DNA from: Roseobacter ponti
GTDB taxonomy: Bacteria; Pseudomonadota; Alphaproteobacteria; Rhodobacterales; Rhodobacteraceae
NCBI RefSeq assembly: GCF_012932215.1
Contig: NZ_CP048788.1
Span: 2,046,001-2,110,000, forward strand
Direction of reading: 5' to 3'
Length of the DNA stretch: 64,000 nucleotides
Every line of letters starts with the position of its first letter. The first letter of the stretch is position 1. A program made the translations under genes and the position numbers. Shown piece after piece: positions 8,431 to 18,274 of this stretch. The notes below the pieces were generated by a model that had not been told where the DNA came from, did not search any database, and was given only the letters and a program-made list of their open reading frames with translations.

Positions 8431-10740
8431 TCACTCCTGACCCGACGCTGAGGTGTCACCCGGCTCCTCCGGCCTTTTGATGCGCACGGGCTGCGTGGTG
8501 CCGTCTTTGGCTTCGCCGAACCAGATGGTCTGTTGCGGGAACGGAATCTCGATGCCACGCGCGTCGAAGATCTCTTTGAGGTGGCCGTTATAAGCGCGCC
8601 CGGTGCCCCACTGCTTGCCAGGCACGGTTTTGATACGGGCCCGCAGGACGACGGCGCTGTCGCCGAAGCTGTTGACGCCGAACCATTCAAGCGGCCCCAG
8701 AATATCCCGGGCGATTTCCTTGTCCTCAATCAGCAGATCAAAGGCTTCGTGCATGGCTTCTTTGGCCTCCTGCACGTTCTCACGATAAGCAATGCCCATA
8801 TCGCAGACGAAATATGAAAAACCACGCATGAAATTGGACACCATATCCACCGAGGAAAACGGAATGATGTGGAACACACCATGCACATCGCGCAGGGATA
8901 CCGACCGGACAGACAGCTTTTCAACCGCACCGGTGATGCCGCCCACAGTGATCACATCGCCGACGTTGATGGCATTTTCGAACTGGATGAAAATACCGGT
9001 TATAATGTCCTGGACCATTTTCTGGGCACCGAAACCGATGGCCAGACCAAGCACACCGGCAGATGCCAGCAACGGGCCAATGTCGAGACCGATCTCTGAG
9101 AGACAGAACATCGCCGTCAGCACCACCAGTGCGATGGTGGCCGCATTGCGCAGCAGGGTCAGAAGCGTTGTTTCCCGTGCGGTCGGGACGGCCCCGTATT
9201 CAGGATTGAGCTTGTAATCCACAAAGGAGGTCAGCGCGAGCCAGAGCATGAAGGCGACCAGGAAAATCAGGCCCACCGAGATGATTTTCGCCGTCACGAA
9301 GATCCCCACCTGGCTCTCCATCCAGCCGCGCACATCGGCCAGGCCGATCACGTCGAGGCTGAAAAACAACACCAGAAAGAGGAGCGCGAGGCGCACAAGA
9401 CCAAAGGCGCGGGGCACAAAGCGGTTGATCCGTGTCTCAAGTAGCGGCAGCTTGGCTGTGAGATCCTCGGGCAGGCTGATACCGCGACCGATGGCGCGGG
9501 CCAGCACGCCTGAGAGCAGCGTGGCGAGAATGATAGCAAACACGATCTTTGCCGAGCCCGATATGGCGGCGATCGTGCGCTCTGCGGGTTGTGTCATTAC
9601 AATCAGGAACATTACCGACAGATAGGCCAGTGCAAACCAGTGCCAGATGCCCGCGACCCCGCGCAGCAAACGCACAAGAAAACCCTGGCGCGTGGTCTTT
9701 TCAGGAACGATCCCGAGCTCTTCGGCTTCGACATCCGGCAGGTCATAAGTGCGGGTCCGGCGTTCGAGCCACTGGGCGACCTCGCGCCGGCGCCGCAACA
9801 CGATATAGACCAGATAGACCAGGACAAACACCGAAAGCATTGCTGAAATTCCATTGCCTGCGGCCATTGAGGCGCTCTGGTTCACGATCGGAACGATCAG
9901 AAGCTGGCCATAGCCGAGAACGCTTACAACCATGCTGAGGTACCGGGTCAGCGCCCGTGCGGCCCCGTCACTGAACGGAACAAGACGCAGACCGGGTGCG
10001 GCCGGAGAGAGCACGGCGCGGATCACCACGCGCGCGAGCTCCACAATCAGAAAGGCGTTCAGATACATCGACTGCCGGATGCCGATCTGGCCGAACTGAC
10101 CAACCAGGGTGATGGTGACCAGATACCCCAGAGCCCATGCGAAGATAACAATAAATACATCGGTCAGATTGGATTCCAGAAAAAGAACAACCGAGCGCAG
10201 CGGCCCTGAGTTTTCTGCACGTTTGCCCATCCGCGCATAAAGCCGCCGCGCGAACCGCCGCAAAACCAGAAAGGTCGCGACAGTAATCACGATCACAACC
10301 AGCAGACCCGGCAGAGCAGACACCAGAATGCTCAGTTCATCGCCCTTCAGCCCGTCAAAAACTGTCCCGCCGGACCGGATAGCGGTCCAGACCGTGCTGA
10401 CCACACGGGCCCCCTCTTCGCCGGCCTCCTGTGTGATCTGCGCGATCCGGCGCCCGAGCGACTGCGGGGGTTCGGCGCTGGCCGGTTCTTCAGACGCCTG
10501 CATCTCTGAAGCCTGCATGGAGCTTTCCAGCTCAGCAATCAGCGCGGCCCGCGCAGCATCGTCTCTGAGCACTTCGAGAAGAGCGTCGAGGGCCTCGGGC
10601 GCCGACGTTTCTGCCTGAGCGTCCTCCTGCCCGCCCGCCACACCCGGCACCGCCTGAGCGGTTGCTGTCTGAACACTGCCAAGGATGAAGAAAACAGAAA
10701 CGATCGCACAGAATGCGCGAAGAAGTGAATTAATGTTCAT
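8431..10740 (-). CDS. large MscS-family mechanosensitive channel
   Basis: The 769-residue protein has a signal peptide (about 1-29, ending QTATAQA), an Ala/Glu-rich periplasmic helical part (about 35-140) and about ten transmembrane helices. The MscS core follows at about residues 540-740 (LLASAGVLGLAIGFGAQKMV for the pore helix and GDVITVGGITGAVEKLSVRS for the beta domain). Such channels open under membrane tension and release solutes during osmotic downshock. The size and extra helices place it with YbiO/MscK-like large members rather than the 280-residue MscS. It stands alone between two tRNA-Val genes and probably has its own promoter in the 386 bases upstream. Confidence 0.92.
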   Translation of the reverse strand: MNINSLLRAFCAIVSVFFILGSVQTATAQAVPGVAGGQEDAQAETSAPEALDALLEVLRDDAARAALIAELESSMQASEMQASEEPASAEPPQSLGRRIAQITQEAGEEGARVVSTVWTAIRSGGTVFDGLKGDELSILVSALPGLLVVIVITVATFLVLRRFARRLYARMGKRAENSGPLRSVVLFLESNLTDVFIVIFAWALGYLVTITLVGQFGQIGIRQSMYLNAFLIVELARVVIRAVLSPAAPGLRLVPFSDGAARALTRYLSMVVSVLGYGQLLIVPIVNQSASMAAGNGISAMLSVFVLVYLVYIVLRRRREVAQWLERRTRTYDLPDVEAEELGIVPEKTTRQGFLVRLLRGVAGIWHWFALAYLSVMFLIVMTQPAERTIAAISGSAKIVFAIILATLLSGVLARAIGRGISLPEDLTAKLPLLETRINRFVPRAFGLVRLALLFLVLFFSLDVIGLADVRGWMESQVGIFVTAKIISVGLIFLVAFMLWLALTSFVDYKLNPEYGAVPTARETTLLTLLRNAATIALVVLTAMFCLSEIGLDIGPLLASAGVLGLAIGFGAQKMVQDIITGIFIQFENAINVGDVITVGGITGAVEKLSVRSVSLRDVHGVFHIIPFSSVDMVSNFMRGFSYFVCDMGIAYRENVQEAKEAMHEAFDLLIEDKEIARDILGPLEWFGVNSFGDSAVVLRARIKTVPGKQWGTGRAYNGHLKEIFDARGIEIPFPQQTIWFGEAKDGTTQPVRIKRPEEPGDTSASGQE

Positions 10741-11126
10741 AACCCTACCTGCCTTAGCCGCTCGGAACCGGCGGCCTTTTTTCGCAGGCGTTTATGAAGG
10801 CTTGAAGCGGAAATGGAAAGCCGACTGTGGTTAGCGGTGTTTTTGCGCACTCTGCCACCGGCCCCCTGTGAAAACAGTCAGGAATTCCGGCCCCTTATGC
10901 TTTTACGTCTTCGGGCACCACAGTGTTGCGTCTGAGCATGACGGGTTTTTAACGGTCCCCGATCCGCAGTCATTCAGGCGGTAAAACCGGTTTAAAACAA
11001 TATTTGCGGCGTGCAGGAGCCGCGGCAAGTGGCCGGCCTGATGGTAAAACGGATGCGTATGAATACGAGGTCTGCATCACCCGATCAGCGAAAAAGCTGT
11101 CTTTTTTAACATCCAGCGGGGCACAA
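10741..11126. other. intergenic stretch without a supported gene
   Basis: These 386 bases lie between the MscS start and tRNA-Val(CAC). No reading frame with a ribosome-binding site or recognisable protein is seen. The stretch contains a 10-bp palindrome AAACCGGTTT (10984-10993) inside an A/T-rich patch that could carry the MscS promoter, and short A- and T-runs at 11091-11107 next to the tRNA 3' end that may terminate it. Neither is strong evidence. Confidence 0.5.
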
Positions 11127-11201
11127 TGGTGGGTGATAAGAGATTTGAACTCCTGACATCTTCGATGTGAACGAAGCGCTCTACCACTGAGCTAATCACC
11201 C
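11127..11201 (-). tRNA. tRNA-Val (CAC)
   Basis: On the minus strand GGGTGAT pairs with ATCACCC. The anticodon stem CTTCG/CGAAG encloses TTCACAT (anticodon CAC), and the D arm AGCTCAGTGGTAGAGC is one base shorter than in the Val-TAC gene. The T arm has GTTCAAATC and CCA is encoded. It is 75 nt including CCA. Confidence 0.97.
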
Positions 11202-11261
11202 ATGCGCGGCGACATAGCCAATTGCCGGCCGCCCCGCAAGTGGTCAGAGGCAAAATACGCC

Positions 11262-11648
11262 TCAGTCGCTTACAGGCTCGGGCAGCCCGACCACCACCGG
11301 CGCCTTTCGGCGCGCACGGATTACGGTGACCTGTCCATTGGCCGTATCTTTTTGCCGGATAATTTTCAGTCGACCCATTGGCGGCAACACAAGCCCGCGC
11401 CCTTCACCTACGGCCATGCCAAGTTCTTCCAGCATCGCCTCAATCACCGGTTTTGCATCGCGTTTCCGTATGCCTGAGCGCAGAACCACCTTTTCGATCA
11501 GTTCTTTTTTGCGCAGTTCCGGCGCCACCTTTATGTCGTCTGCGGTGGTTTCGACCGTCGCGACTGCCTTTGGTTTGCTGGTTGTGGTGGGTTTGGTCAC
11601 TGTTTTGCGCGGTGTGCGCTTTTTTGTCGTTTTGCCTGCGAGTGCCAT
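11262..11648 (-). CDS. HU family DNA-binding protein with N-terminal Lys/Thr-rich tail
   Basis: The protein has 128 residues. The HU/IHF fold covers about residues 45-120 (RKKELIEKVVLRSGIRKRDA, VIEAMLEELG, LPPMGRLKI, the VTVIRARRK arm), ahead of a short C-terminal tail. Before it lies a 40-residue low-complexity tail rich in Lys, Thr and Pro (KTTKKRTPRKTVTKPTTTSK), so it is longer than the usual 90-residue HU. It should be a nucleoid protein that bends DNA. It lies directly downstream of lon on the same strand, the same order as lon-hupB in enterobacteria. A terminator between them suggests partly separate transcription. Confidence 0.88.
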   Translation of the reverse strand: MALAGKTTKKRTPRKTVTKPTTTSKPKAVATVETTADDIKVAPELRKKELIEKVVLRSGIRKRDAKPVIEAMLEELGMAVGEGRGLVLPPMGRLKIIRQKDTANGQVTVIRARRKAPVVVGLPEPVSD

Positions 11649-11805
11649 GATTGCCCTTCCTCTGTCACGGGATCCGGATGAGTCCGACCCGCGGGGTATC
11701 TCAAGCTTACAGGGCCTCTCGCGTCCGATCCAGTCCGGTGTAAGAGCCGCGAGCTGTAAAATCCAATAACATAAACTTCTTCAGGTAACACCATATGTAT
11801 AAACG

Positions 11806-11834
11806 AAAAAGGGGCGGTCCCTGAGGGCCGCCCC
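11806..11834 (-). terminator. rho-independent terminator of lon
   Basis: On the minus strand GGGGCGG (right edge at 11834) pairs with CCGCCCC (11811-11817), followed by TTTTT at 11806-11810. It starts about 20 bases after the lon stop. Confidence 0.9.
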
Positions 11835-11854
11835 ATCGTTTGGGTTCTTGTCGA

Positions 11855-14266
11855 TCAATGCGCTGTGGCAGAATCTCCTGAGCCTGACGACTTGCTCATC
11901 GCTGCTGCCGCGGCCTCTTCCTCTGCGGCCTGGTCCCATTCAATGGGTTCCGGTTTGCGCACCAGAGCGTGCTCGAGAACTTCGGACACATGCGAAACCG
12001 GGATAATCTCCAGCCCCTCTTTCACGTTGTCCGGGATCTCCGGAAGATCCTTGGCGTTCTCCTGAGGAATGAGAACGGTCGTTATGCCGCCTCTGAGCGC
12101 TGCCAGAAGCTTTTCCTTCAGCCCACCGATTGCCAGTGCATTCCCGCGCAGCGTGACCTCGCCCGTCATGGCGATGTCTTTGCGGACGGGAATCTGCGTC
12201 AGCACAGAGACAATCGATGTCACCATAGCAAGACCGGCGGAAGGGCCATCCTTGGGCGTGGCCCCTTCGGGCACGTGCACGTGGATGTCGAGCCGGTCGA
12301 AGAGCGGTGGTTTGACACCGATCGTCGGGCTGATTGAACGCACATAGCTGGACGCCGCATCGATCGATTCCTTCATCACATCACCAAGCTTACCGGTCGT
12401 TTTCATCCGGCCCTTGCCCGGCAGACGCAGCGCCTCAATGCTCAGAAGCTCACCGCCCACGGACGTATAGGCGAGGCCGGTTACGACACCGATCTGGTCT
12501 TCCTTTTCTGCAAGACCGTAGCGGAACTTTTTCACGCCAAGGAAATCATCGATGTTGTCGCCGTTGACCGTGACGGTCTCGGCTTCTTTCCGAATGATTT
12601 TTGTCAGCGATTTCCGGGCAACCTTGGCGATTTCACGTTCGAGATTCCGCACCCCCGCTTCTCGGGTGTATGTGCGGATCATCTCGGTCAGCGCAGAATC
12701 CTCGATGGCGAACTCTTTTGCTTTCAGACCGTGATTTTTGATCTGTTTCGGCACGAGGTGCTGTTTTGCGATTTCGCGTTTTTCGTCCTCCGTATAGCCA
12801 GCCAGCGGGATGATCTCCATCCGGTCGAGCAACGGACCCGGCATGTTATAGCTGTTGGATGTGGTCAGGAACATCACGTTCGACAGGTCGTATTCGACCT
12901 CAAGATAGTGATCCACAAAGGTGGAGTTCTGTTCCGGATCAAGCACTTCGAGCATGGCGGACGCCGGGTCGCCCCTGAAATCCTGCCCCATTTTGTCAAT
13001 CTCATCGAGCAGGATCAGCGGGTTGGTGGTCTTTGCCTTTTTCAGCGCCTGGATAATCTTACCCGGCATCGAGCCGATGTACGTCCGGCGGTGGCCGCGG
13101 ATCTCGGATTCGTCGCGCACGCCGCCGAGGCTGATGCGGATAAATTCACGACCCGTCGCCCGAGCAACCGATTTGCCCAGCGACGTTTTACCGACACCCG
13201 GCGGGCCGACAAGGCACATGATCGGACCCTTGAGCTTGCTGGAGCGTTGCTGCACCGCAAGATATTCAACGATCCGTTCCTTAACCTTTTCGAGGCCATA
13301 GTGGTCGTCATCGAGGACTTTCTGCGCCCGGCTGAGGTCTTTTTTGGTGCGCGATTTCACTCCCCACGGAATGGCGAGCATCCAGTCGAGATAATTGCGA
13401 ACCACCGTCGCCTCAGCAGACATCGGGCTCATGTTGCGAAGCTTTTTCAGCTCCGCATCAGCTTTCTCACGGGCTTCCTTGCTGAGCTTTGTCTCTGCAA
13501 TTCTGGCTTCGAGTTCGGCAACTTCGTTTTTGCCGTCCTCACCATCGCCCAGCTCCTGCTGGATCGCCTTCATCTGTTCGTTCAGATAGTACTCACGCTG
13601 GGTGCGCTCCATCTGGCTTTTGACGCGGGTTTTGATCTTTTTCTCGACCTGCAACACAGACATCTCGCCCTGCATCAGACCGTAGACCTTTTCAAGACGT
13701 TCCGACACGCTCAGCGTTTCCAGCAGATCCTGTTTCTGGTGCACTTCAATGCCAAGGTGGCCGGCAACGAGGTCTGCCAGTTTGGCCGGCTCGGTGGAGT
13801 CACCGACGGCTGCAAGTGCCTCTTCAGGCACGTTTTTCTTAACTTTGGCGTAGCGATCAAACTCATCCGCCACCGTGCGCAGGAGCGCCTCGGTCGTGGC
13901 AAGATCGCCTGGCATCTCAGTGAGATACTCCGCACGCGCCTCAAAAAAGCTTTCATTTTCAAGGTATTCAGTGATGCGCACACGCGCCTGGCCCTCGACC
14001 AGCACCTTGACGGTTCCGTCGGGCAGCTTGAGAAGCTGCAGCACATTGGCCAGCACACCGGCTTTGTAGATGCCGTCGCTGTCGGGATCATCGACGCCGG
14101 GGTCAATCTGGCTCGACAGGAGGATCTGTTTGTCGTCCGCCATCACCTCTTCGAGGGCGCGGACCGATTTTTCGCGCCCGACGAAGAGCGGCACGATCAT
14201 ATGCGGGAAAACCACAATGTCGCGCAGCGGCAGGACGGGATAGGAGGCGTTAAGCGGCTCTTGCAT
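11855..14266 (-). CDS. lon: ATP-dependent protease Lon
   Basis: The 803-residue protein has all Lon parts. The N-terminal substrate domain (about 1-210) starts [20 protein letters not shown]. The AAA+ module has Walker [14 protein letters not shown] and Walker [12 protein letters not shown], and the protease domain has the catalytic serine in [13 protein letters not shown] and the lysine in [10 protein letters not shown]. Lon degrades misfolded and short-lived regulatory proteins in the cytoplasm, in alphaproteobacteria including cell-cycle and stress regulators. The C terminus is an Ala/Glu/Ser-rich tail. A heat-shock-like promoter can be suggested upstream. The HU gene follows. Confidence 0.98.
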   Translation of the reverse strand: MQEPLNASYPVLPLRDIVVFPHMIVPLFVGREKSVRALEEVMADDKQILLSSQIDPGVDDPDSDGIYKAGVLANVLQLLKLPDGTVKVLVEGQARVRITEYLENESFFEARAEYLTEMPGDLATTEALLRTVADEFDRYAKVKKNVPEEALAAVGDSTEPAKLADLVAGHLGIEVHQKQDLLETLSVSERLEKVYGLMQGEMSVLQVEKKIKTRVKSQMERTQREYYLNEQMKAIQQELGDGEDGKNEVAELEARIAETKLSKEAREKADAELKKLRNMSPMSAEATVVRNYLDWMLAIPWGVKSRTKKDLSRAQKVLDDDHYGLEKVKERIVEYLAVQQRSSKLKGPIMCLVGPPGVGKTSLGKSVARATGREFIRISLGGVRDESEIRGHRRTYIGSMPGKIIQALKKAKTTNPLILLDEIDKMGQDFRGDPASAMLEVLDPEQNSTFVDHYLEVEYDLSNVMFLTTSNSYNMPGPLLDRMEIIPLAGYTEDEKREIAKQHLVPKQIKNHGLKAKEFAIEDSALTEMIRTYTREAGVRNLEREIAKVARKSLTKIIRKEAETVTVNGDNIDDFLGVKKFRYGLAEKEDQIGVVTGLAYTSVGGELLSIEALRLPGKGRMKTTGKLGDVMKESIDAASSYVRSISPTIGVKPPLFDRLDIHVHVPEGATPKDGPSAGLAMVTSIVSVLTQIPVRKDIAMTGEVTLRGNALAIGGLKEKLLAALRGGITTVLIPQENAKDLPEIPDNVKEGLEIIPVSHVSEVLEHALVRKPEPIEWDQAAEEEAAAAAMSKSSGSGDSATAH

Positions 14267-14345
14267 GCTCTTTCCTTATTCTTGGCAAGACGGCACCGGC
14301 CCCGCATCTGCAGCAGCCACGACCATCTCCGGTTCAGGAAGTCTA

Positions 14346-14374
14346 AGGTGGGGCGTGCCCGACCTGAAATCAAC
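14346..14374 (-). promoter_or_regulatory. possible sigma-32-type promoter of lon
   Basis: On the minus strand GTTGATTT (14367-14374) is followed after 13 bases by CCCCACCT (14346-14353). This resembles the heat-shock consensus CTTGAAA with CCCCATNT, about 80 bases before the lon ATG. It was read by eye and the -35 match is imperfect. Confidence 0.3.
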
Positions 14375-14465
14375 CTTGCCTGTGTTATTAGCTGCGCTCA
14401 GCATGGCCAGAGGCAGGCGGAAGCACAAGCATACAAATGCCGTCCGCAACACCTTTCTTCCGAGG

Positions 14466-15155
14466 TCAGTTCACACTGAGGCGGTCAGTCAGCGACACCG
14501 AGAGCGAAGAGACACGCGAAGACAGAACCTTGACCTCATCTGCGATCACCGTGAAGCCCTTTCCGGCATCCCCTGCCCGCGCGGCCTCAATTGAGGCGTT
14601 GGTGGCAACCATATTGATCACGCGCCCGATTTTACCGATTTCCATAGCAATCGTGCTGGTTTTACTGAGGGCGTCGGCCTTGCCCTTTTCTGTCATCTCG
14701 AGAAATGCCGCACTGATTCCATCCGAAAAGGCGGCCACGCCCTGCGCGACTTCCTCACAGCAGAGCTGGTACATATTGTGGCCAGGTCTGAACCCGCGCA
14801 CACCCTCTTCTTCGCTGCAGGACAGATGCTCAACCGTGCGCAGCAGTTCCGCGAGTGATTTAGCGACGCGCACCTGAAGCGCGGCCAGATCAGGCTGCAG
14901 CGTGATCTGAAGCGGCTCAAGGCGACGGGCAACCAGTGTCGCCGCTGCATCGGAGGCGCGGCGCAGCGCATCCCGCGCGTCGATCAGATCCTGAGGGGAG
15001 ACATGGCCTGTCACCTTACCTTCGCTTTCAATATGATAGACGAGCAGCTGCATTGCCGCATTCCGTGCAGGCGCAAAATCCTGCAGGATCGCATGCAGTG
15101 TCTGGTCCGGCGACAGTCCCTTTTCCCGGGACGGTCTGACATGCGAATCTTTCAT
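14466..15155 (-). CDS. short soluble methyl-accepting-chemotaxis-like protein
   Basis: The protein has 229 residues when started at MKDSHVRPSREK; GGAG lies 7 bases before this ATG, while the ORF could extend 9 residues further. The N-terminal 140 residues are helical without transmembrane segments. The C-terminal part carries the chemoreceptor signalling tip (INMVATNASIEAARAGDAGK, then GFTVIADEVKVLSSR) but ends about 20 residues later, so the second half of the usual long signalling hairpin is nearly absent. It may couple to a CheA/CheW array as a small cytosolic receptor or be a degenerate receptor. No sensor domain is recognised. It is flanked by lon and tgt on the same strand. Confidence 0.75.
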   Translation of the reverse strand: MKDSHVRPSREKGLSPDQTLHAILQDFAPARNAAMQLLVYHIESEGKVTGHVSPQDLIDARDALRRASDAAATLVARRLEPLQITLQPDLAALQVRVAKSLAELLRTVEHLSCSEEEGVRGFRPGHNMYQLCCEEVAQGVAAFSDGISAAFLEMTEKGKADALSKTSTIAMEIGKIGRVINMVATNASIEAARAGDAGKGFTVIADEVKVLSSRVSSLSVSLTDRLSVN

Positions 15156-15253
15156 GGTGCGGCTCCGTGCTGATGTCCGCACAGGTGTAGCGCTGCGCAG
15201 GTTAAGCCCCGGTTAAAGCCGGCGGGCGCGACCGCTCGCGAGGCAACCCGGGA

Positions 15254-16381
15254 TCACAGCGGCTCAATGTCACCTTCTGCCCGGGCTGCATGAAAGTCCG
15301 CCTCAAAAGCCGCGAAGCGGTTTGCTGAGATCGCATCGCGCATCCCGGCCATCAGGTCCTGATAATAATGCAGGTTATGCCATGTCATCAGCATCGAGGC
15401 GATAATTTCCTGGCTGCGGAACACGTGGTGCAGATAGGCCCGCGAATACTGCCGGCAGGCCGGGCAGCCGCATCGTTCATCAAGCGGGCGCGGATCATCC
15501 GCATGGCGGGCGTTTTTGATATTGAGCACGCCGCGGCGGGTAAAGGCCTGACCCGTGCGCCCGGAGCGGCTCGGCAGAACGCAGTCCATCATATCAATCC
15601 CGCGGGCGACCGTGCCCACGATATCATCCGGTTTGCCCACGCCCATCAGATAGCGCGGCCTGTCTTCGGGCAACTGACCGGCCGCGAAGTCAAGACACCC
15701 GAACATCGCCTCCTGCCCCTCACCGACGGCAAGACCGCCGACCGCATAGCCGTCAAAGCCGATCTCGCGCAGGGCCGCGGCACTTTCGGCGCGCAGGTCC
15801 TCTTCCAGACCCCCCTGCTGAATGCCGAAGAGGGCATGCCCCGGACGGTCGCCAAAGGCCTCTTTCGAACGCGCAGCCCATCGCATCGACAGCTGCATAC
15901 TTTCGCTGATGCGTGCGCGGCTCGCAGGCAGCGCGGGGCATTCGTCAAAACACATCACGATGTCGGAGCCGAGCATGCGCTGGATTTCCATCGAACGCTC
16001 CGGAGTTATTTCATGCTTTGAGCCGTCGATGTGGCTTTTGAATGTAACGCCCTTTTCGGTGAGTTTGCGCAGGGCCGCGAGGCTCATCACCTGAAAGCCG
16101 CCTGAATCCGTCAGGACGGGCCTTTCCCAGTTCATAAATTTATGCAGCCCGCCCAGCCGCTCAATCCGCTCTGCCGTCGGGCGCAGCATCAGGTGATAAG
16201 TATTGCCCAGAAGTATATCCGCACCGGTTTCGCGCACCGATCCGGGCAGCATCGCCTTGACGGTCGCAGCCGTACCCACAGGCATAAAGGCGGGTGTGCG
16301 GATCGCACCACGCGCCGTTTCGATCACACCGGTCCGCGCACGGCCATCCTGCGCCGTCCTGGTAAAACTGAACTTTGTCAT
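15254..16381 (-). CDS. tgt: tRNA-guanine(34) transglycosylase
   Basis: The 375-residue TIM barrel exchanges guanine-34 of GUN-anticodon tRNAs (Asp, Asn, His, Tyr) for preQ1 in queuosine synthesis. Visible motifs are [13 protein letters not shown] (substrate pocket with Asp), the [13 protein letters not shown] loop, the nucleophile Asp in [17 protein letters not shown], and the zinc site [16 protein letters not shown]. The length is normal. queA, which acts on the next intermediate, is at the far end of this window rather than adjacent. The divergent SPFH gene starts 109 bases upstream. Confidence 0.97.
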   Translation of the reverse strand: MTKFSFTRTAQDGRARTGVIETARGAIRTPAFMPVGTAATVKAMLPGSVRETGADILLGNTYHLMLRPTAERIERLGGLHKFMNWERPVLTDSGGFQVMSLAALRKLTEKGVTFKSHIDGSKHEITPERSMEIQRMLGSDIVMCFDECPALPASRARISESMQLSMRWAARSKEAFGDRPGHALFGIQQGGLEEDLRAESAAALREIGFDGYAVGGLAVGEGQEAMFGCLDFAAGQLPEDRPRYLMGVGKPDDIVGTVARGIDMMDCVLPSRSGRTGQAFTRRGVLNIKNARHADDPRPLDERCGCPACRQYSRAYLHHVFRSQEIIASMLMTWHNLHYYQDLMAGMRDAISANRFAAFEADFHAARAEGDIEPL

Positions 16382-16490
16382 CTGAGCGCCCTGCTAATGT
16401 CACAGGCGCGATATAGCGAGCGGGCTGAACTTGCAATAATCCCGCACAAGCGCCACCTTCATAGCAGGCGGGACAATGAGGAAATGACGC

Positions 16491-17384
16491 GTGGACATCG
16501 AGAATTTCATTCTGGGACTGCTTGAAAACAATCTCATCTATCTGCTGCTGGCTGCCCTGCTGATCATCATCGTCGTCAAAGGCGTCAAGATTGTTCCGCA
16601 GTCCGAGAAGTATGTCATTGAACGGTTTGGCCGGCTGCGGGCCGTTCTGGGCCCGGGGATCAATCTGATCGTGCCTTTCATTGACCGTGTGGCGCATGAG
16701 ATTTCAATTCTGGAGCGCCAGCTGCCCAACGCCAGCCAGGATGCGATCACCCGCGACAACGTGCTGGTGCAGGTCGAGACATCCGTTTTCTACCGCATCA
16801 CCGAGCCGGAGCGCACCGTTTACCGGATCCGCGACGTGGACCCTGCAATTGCCACCACCGTGGCCGGTATTGTGCGCGCGGAGATCGGCAAGATGGATCT
16901 TGACGACGTTCAGGCCAACCGGTCGCAGCTGATCACCACGATCAAAGCCTCGGTCGAGGATGCCGTGGATGACTGGGGGATCGAAGTAACGCGCGCGGAA
17001 ATCCTCGATGTGAACCTTGATCAGGCCACCCGCGAAGCGATGCTTCAGCAGCTTAACGCCGAACGTGCCCGCCGCGCCCAGGTGACCGAAGCCGAAGGCT
17101 CCAAACGCGCCGTCGAACTGGCGGCCGACGCCGAGCTTTACGCCTCCGAGCAGACCGCCAAGGCGCGCCGGATCCTTGCAGATGCCGAAGCCTATGCCAC
17201 GCAGATGGTCGCCACCGCGATCAATGAAAACGGTCTTGAGGCCGCACAGTACCAGATCGCGCTGAAACAGGTCGAAGCCCTCAATAAGCTGGGTGCCGGT
17301 GAAGGCAAACAGACGATTGTGTTGCCCGCCCAGGCCATCGAAGCCTTCGGAGACGCGTTCAAACTTCTAAGAGGACGCAGCTGA
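16491..17384 (+). CDS. SPFH/Band 7 domain membrane protein (paraslipin, QmcA-like)
   Basis: The 297-residue protein has an N-terminal membrane helix (about 13-30, NLIYLLLAALLIIIVVKG) and an SPFH domain (VPQSEKYVIERFGRLRAVLG, RVAHEISILERQ, ITRDNVLVQVETSVFYRI). A long Ala/Glu-rich coiled-coil (about 190-260) follows. Such proteins oligomerise in membrane microdomains and partner with NfeD proteins. The GTG at 16491 is used as start, with GAGGAA 8 bases upstream. The ATG at 16484 is out of frame. The next gene, an NfeD protein, overlaps the stop by one base, the usual qmcA-ybbK-type pair. The client proteins are unknown. Confidence 0.92.
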   Translation: MDIENFILGLLENNLIYLLLAALLIIIVVKGVKIVPQSEKYVIERFGRLRAVLGPGINLIVPFIDRVAHEISILERQLPNASQDAITRDNVLVQVETSVFYRITEPERTVYRIRDVDPAIATTVAGIVRAEIGKMDLDDVQANRSQLITTIKASVEDAVDDWGIEVTRAEILDVNLDQATREAMLQQLNAERARRAQVTEAEGSKRAVELAADAELYASEQTAKARRILADAEAYATQMVATAINENGLEAAQYQIALKQVEALNKLGAGEGKQTIVLPAQAIEAFGDAFKLLRGRS

Positions 17385-17662
17385 TGGTTGATGCACTCCT
17401 GAGCCTGTGGTGGATCTGGGTCGCGATTGCTCTTGTGCTGGGCATCATCGAGGTACTCGCGCCGGGTTTCATCTTTCTGGGGTTCGCGCTCGGCGCGCTG
17501 GTCACTGCGGCGCTGGTGGCTTTTGGTTATGTCCCGTCAGCGGCGGTGCTTTTTGCCGTCTTTGGCGGTGTCTCGCTCCTTGCATGGGTCGGGTTGCGCT
17601 TTGTATTCCGTGGCCAGACGTCCGGCGCACGGATCGTCACCCGTGACATAAACGACAACTGA
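17384..17662 (+). CDS. NfeD family protein (short, membrane type)
   Basis: The 92-residue protein has two to three hydrophobic helices (WWIWVAIALVLGIIEVLAPG, FIFLGFALGALVTAALVAFG, ALLFAV-type third segment) and only a very short C-terminal region, so the OB-fold tail of longer NfeD proteins is mostly missing. It starts in the stop codon of the SPFH gene (TGATG type overlap), strongly suggesting joint translation. NfeD proteins bind the SPFH partner and are thought to shape its membrane assembly. Confidence 0.9.
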   Translation: MVDALLSLWWIWVAIALVLGIIEVLAPGFIFLGFALGALVTAALVAFGYVPSAAVLFAVFGGVSLLAWVGLRFVFRGQTSGARIVTRDINDN

Positions 17663-17778
17663 AATTCTCCCGGTGCGGCTTCGGCCTGCCACCTGCCCGG
17701 CACAATTCCTTTTTCATACTCTGCCGGTGATGGCAGACTGTGGGCGCGACAGCATCACACAGCGAAAGGGCGTGCGAC

Positions 17779-18174
17779 ATGGCACAGGGCAGAACACTGG
17801 TATCAAACGGCAATCCGATGGAGGCCGTGGTCGGGTTCAGTCGCGCCGTCCGGGTCGGCAACTTTATCGCGGTGGGAGGCACTGCGCCGGTTGACGCCGA
17901 TGGCAGAACCGTCGGCCCGGGAGATGTTTATGCGCAGACAAAGCAGTGTTTTGAGATCATAAAAGATGCCCTGGAACAGGCCGGATCCGGGGTGCAGGAC
18001 ATTGTGCGCACCCGCGTCATTCTGACAGATATCGACAGCTGGAAAGAAGCAATTGATGCGCGCAGGCTTTATTGCCTCGATGCACGGCCAGTGGACACGA
18101 TTATGGCGGTGACGCGCTTTGTTAATCCTGAATGGCTTGTCGAGATCGAAGTCGATGCGGTCGTGCCGGAGTGA
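17779..18174 (+). CDS. RidA (YjgF/YER057c/UK114) family protein
   Basis: The protein has 131 residues when started at MAQGRTLVSNGNPME, with GAAAGGG 8 bases upstream. A longer frame from 17740 has no homology. The family pattern is visible: FSRAVRVGNFIAVGGTAPVD, GDVYAQTKQCFEIIKDALEQ, DIVRTRVILTDI, and the C-terminal arginine region TIMAVTRFVNPEWLVEIEV. RidA proteins hydrolyse reactive enamine/imine intermediates from PLP enzymes. This member belongs to the wider family, and whether it is the archetypal RidA or a paralog is not clear. It probably has its own promoter. Confidence 0.9.
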   Translation: MAQGRTLVSNGNPMEAVVGFSRAVRVGNFIAVGGTAPVDADGRTVGPGDVYAQTKQCFEIIKDALEQAGSGVQDIVRTRVILTDIDSWKEAIDARRLYCLDARPVDTIMAVTRFVNPEWLVEIEVDAVVPE

Positions 18175-18274
18175 CATGAACCGGCCCGGCCTGCCCCTGT
18201 GACAGGACTTCCGGTTGTGGTCCCCAATCCGTGCTGATACCCGGTGCGCAGACGCTGATATCCGGGAGACGCAC

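Noticed and set aside
12731-14479. Plus-strand ORF of 582 codons opposite lon
   Set aside because: It lies antisense to a complete Lon gene with perfect domain sequence, and high GC leaves few stops. Its translation has no domain sense.
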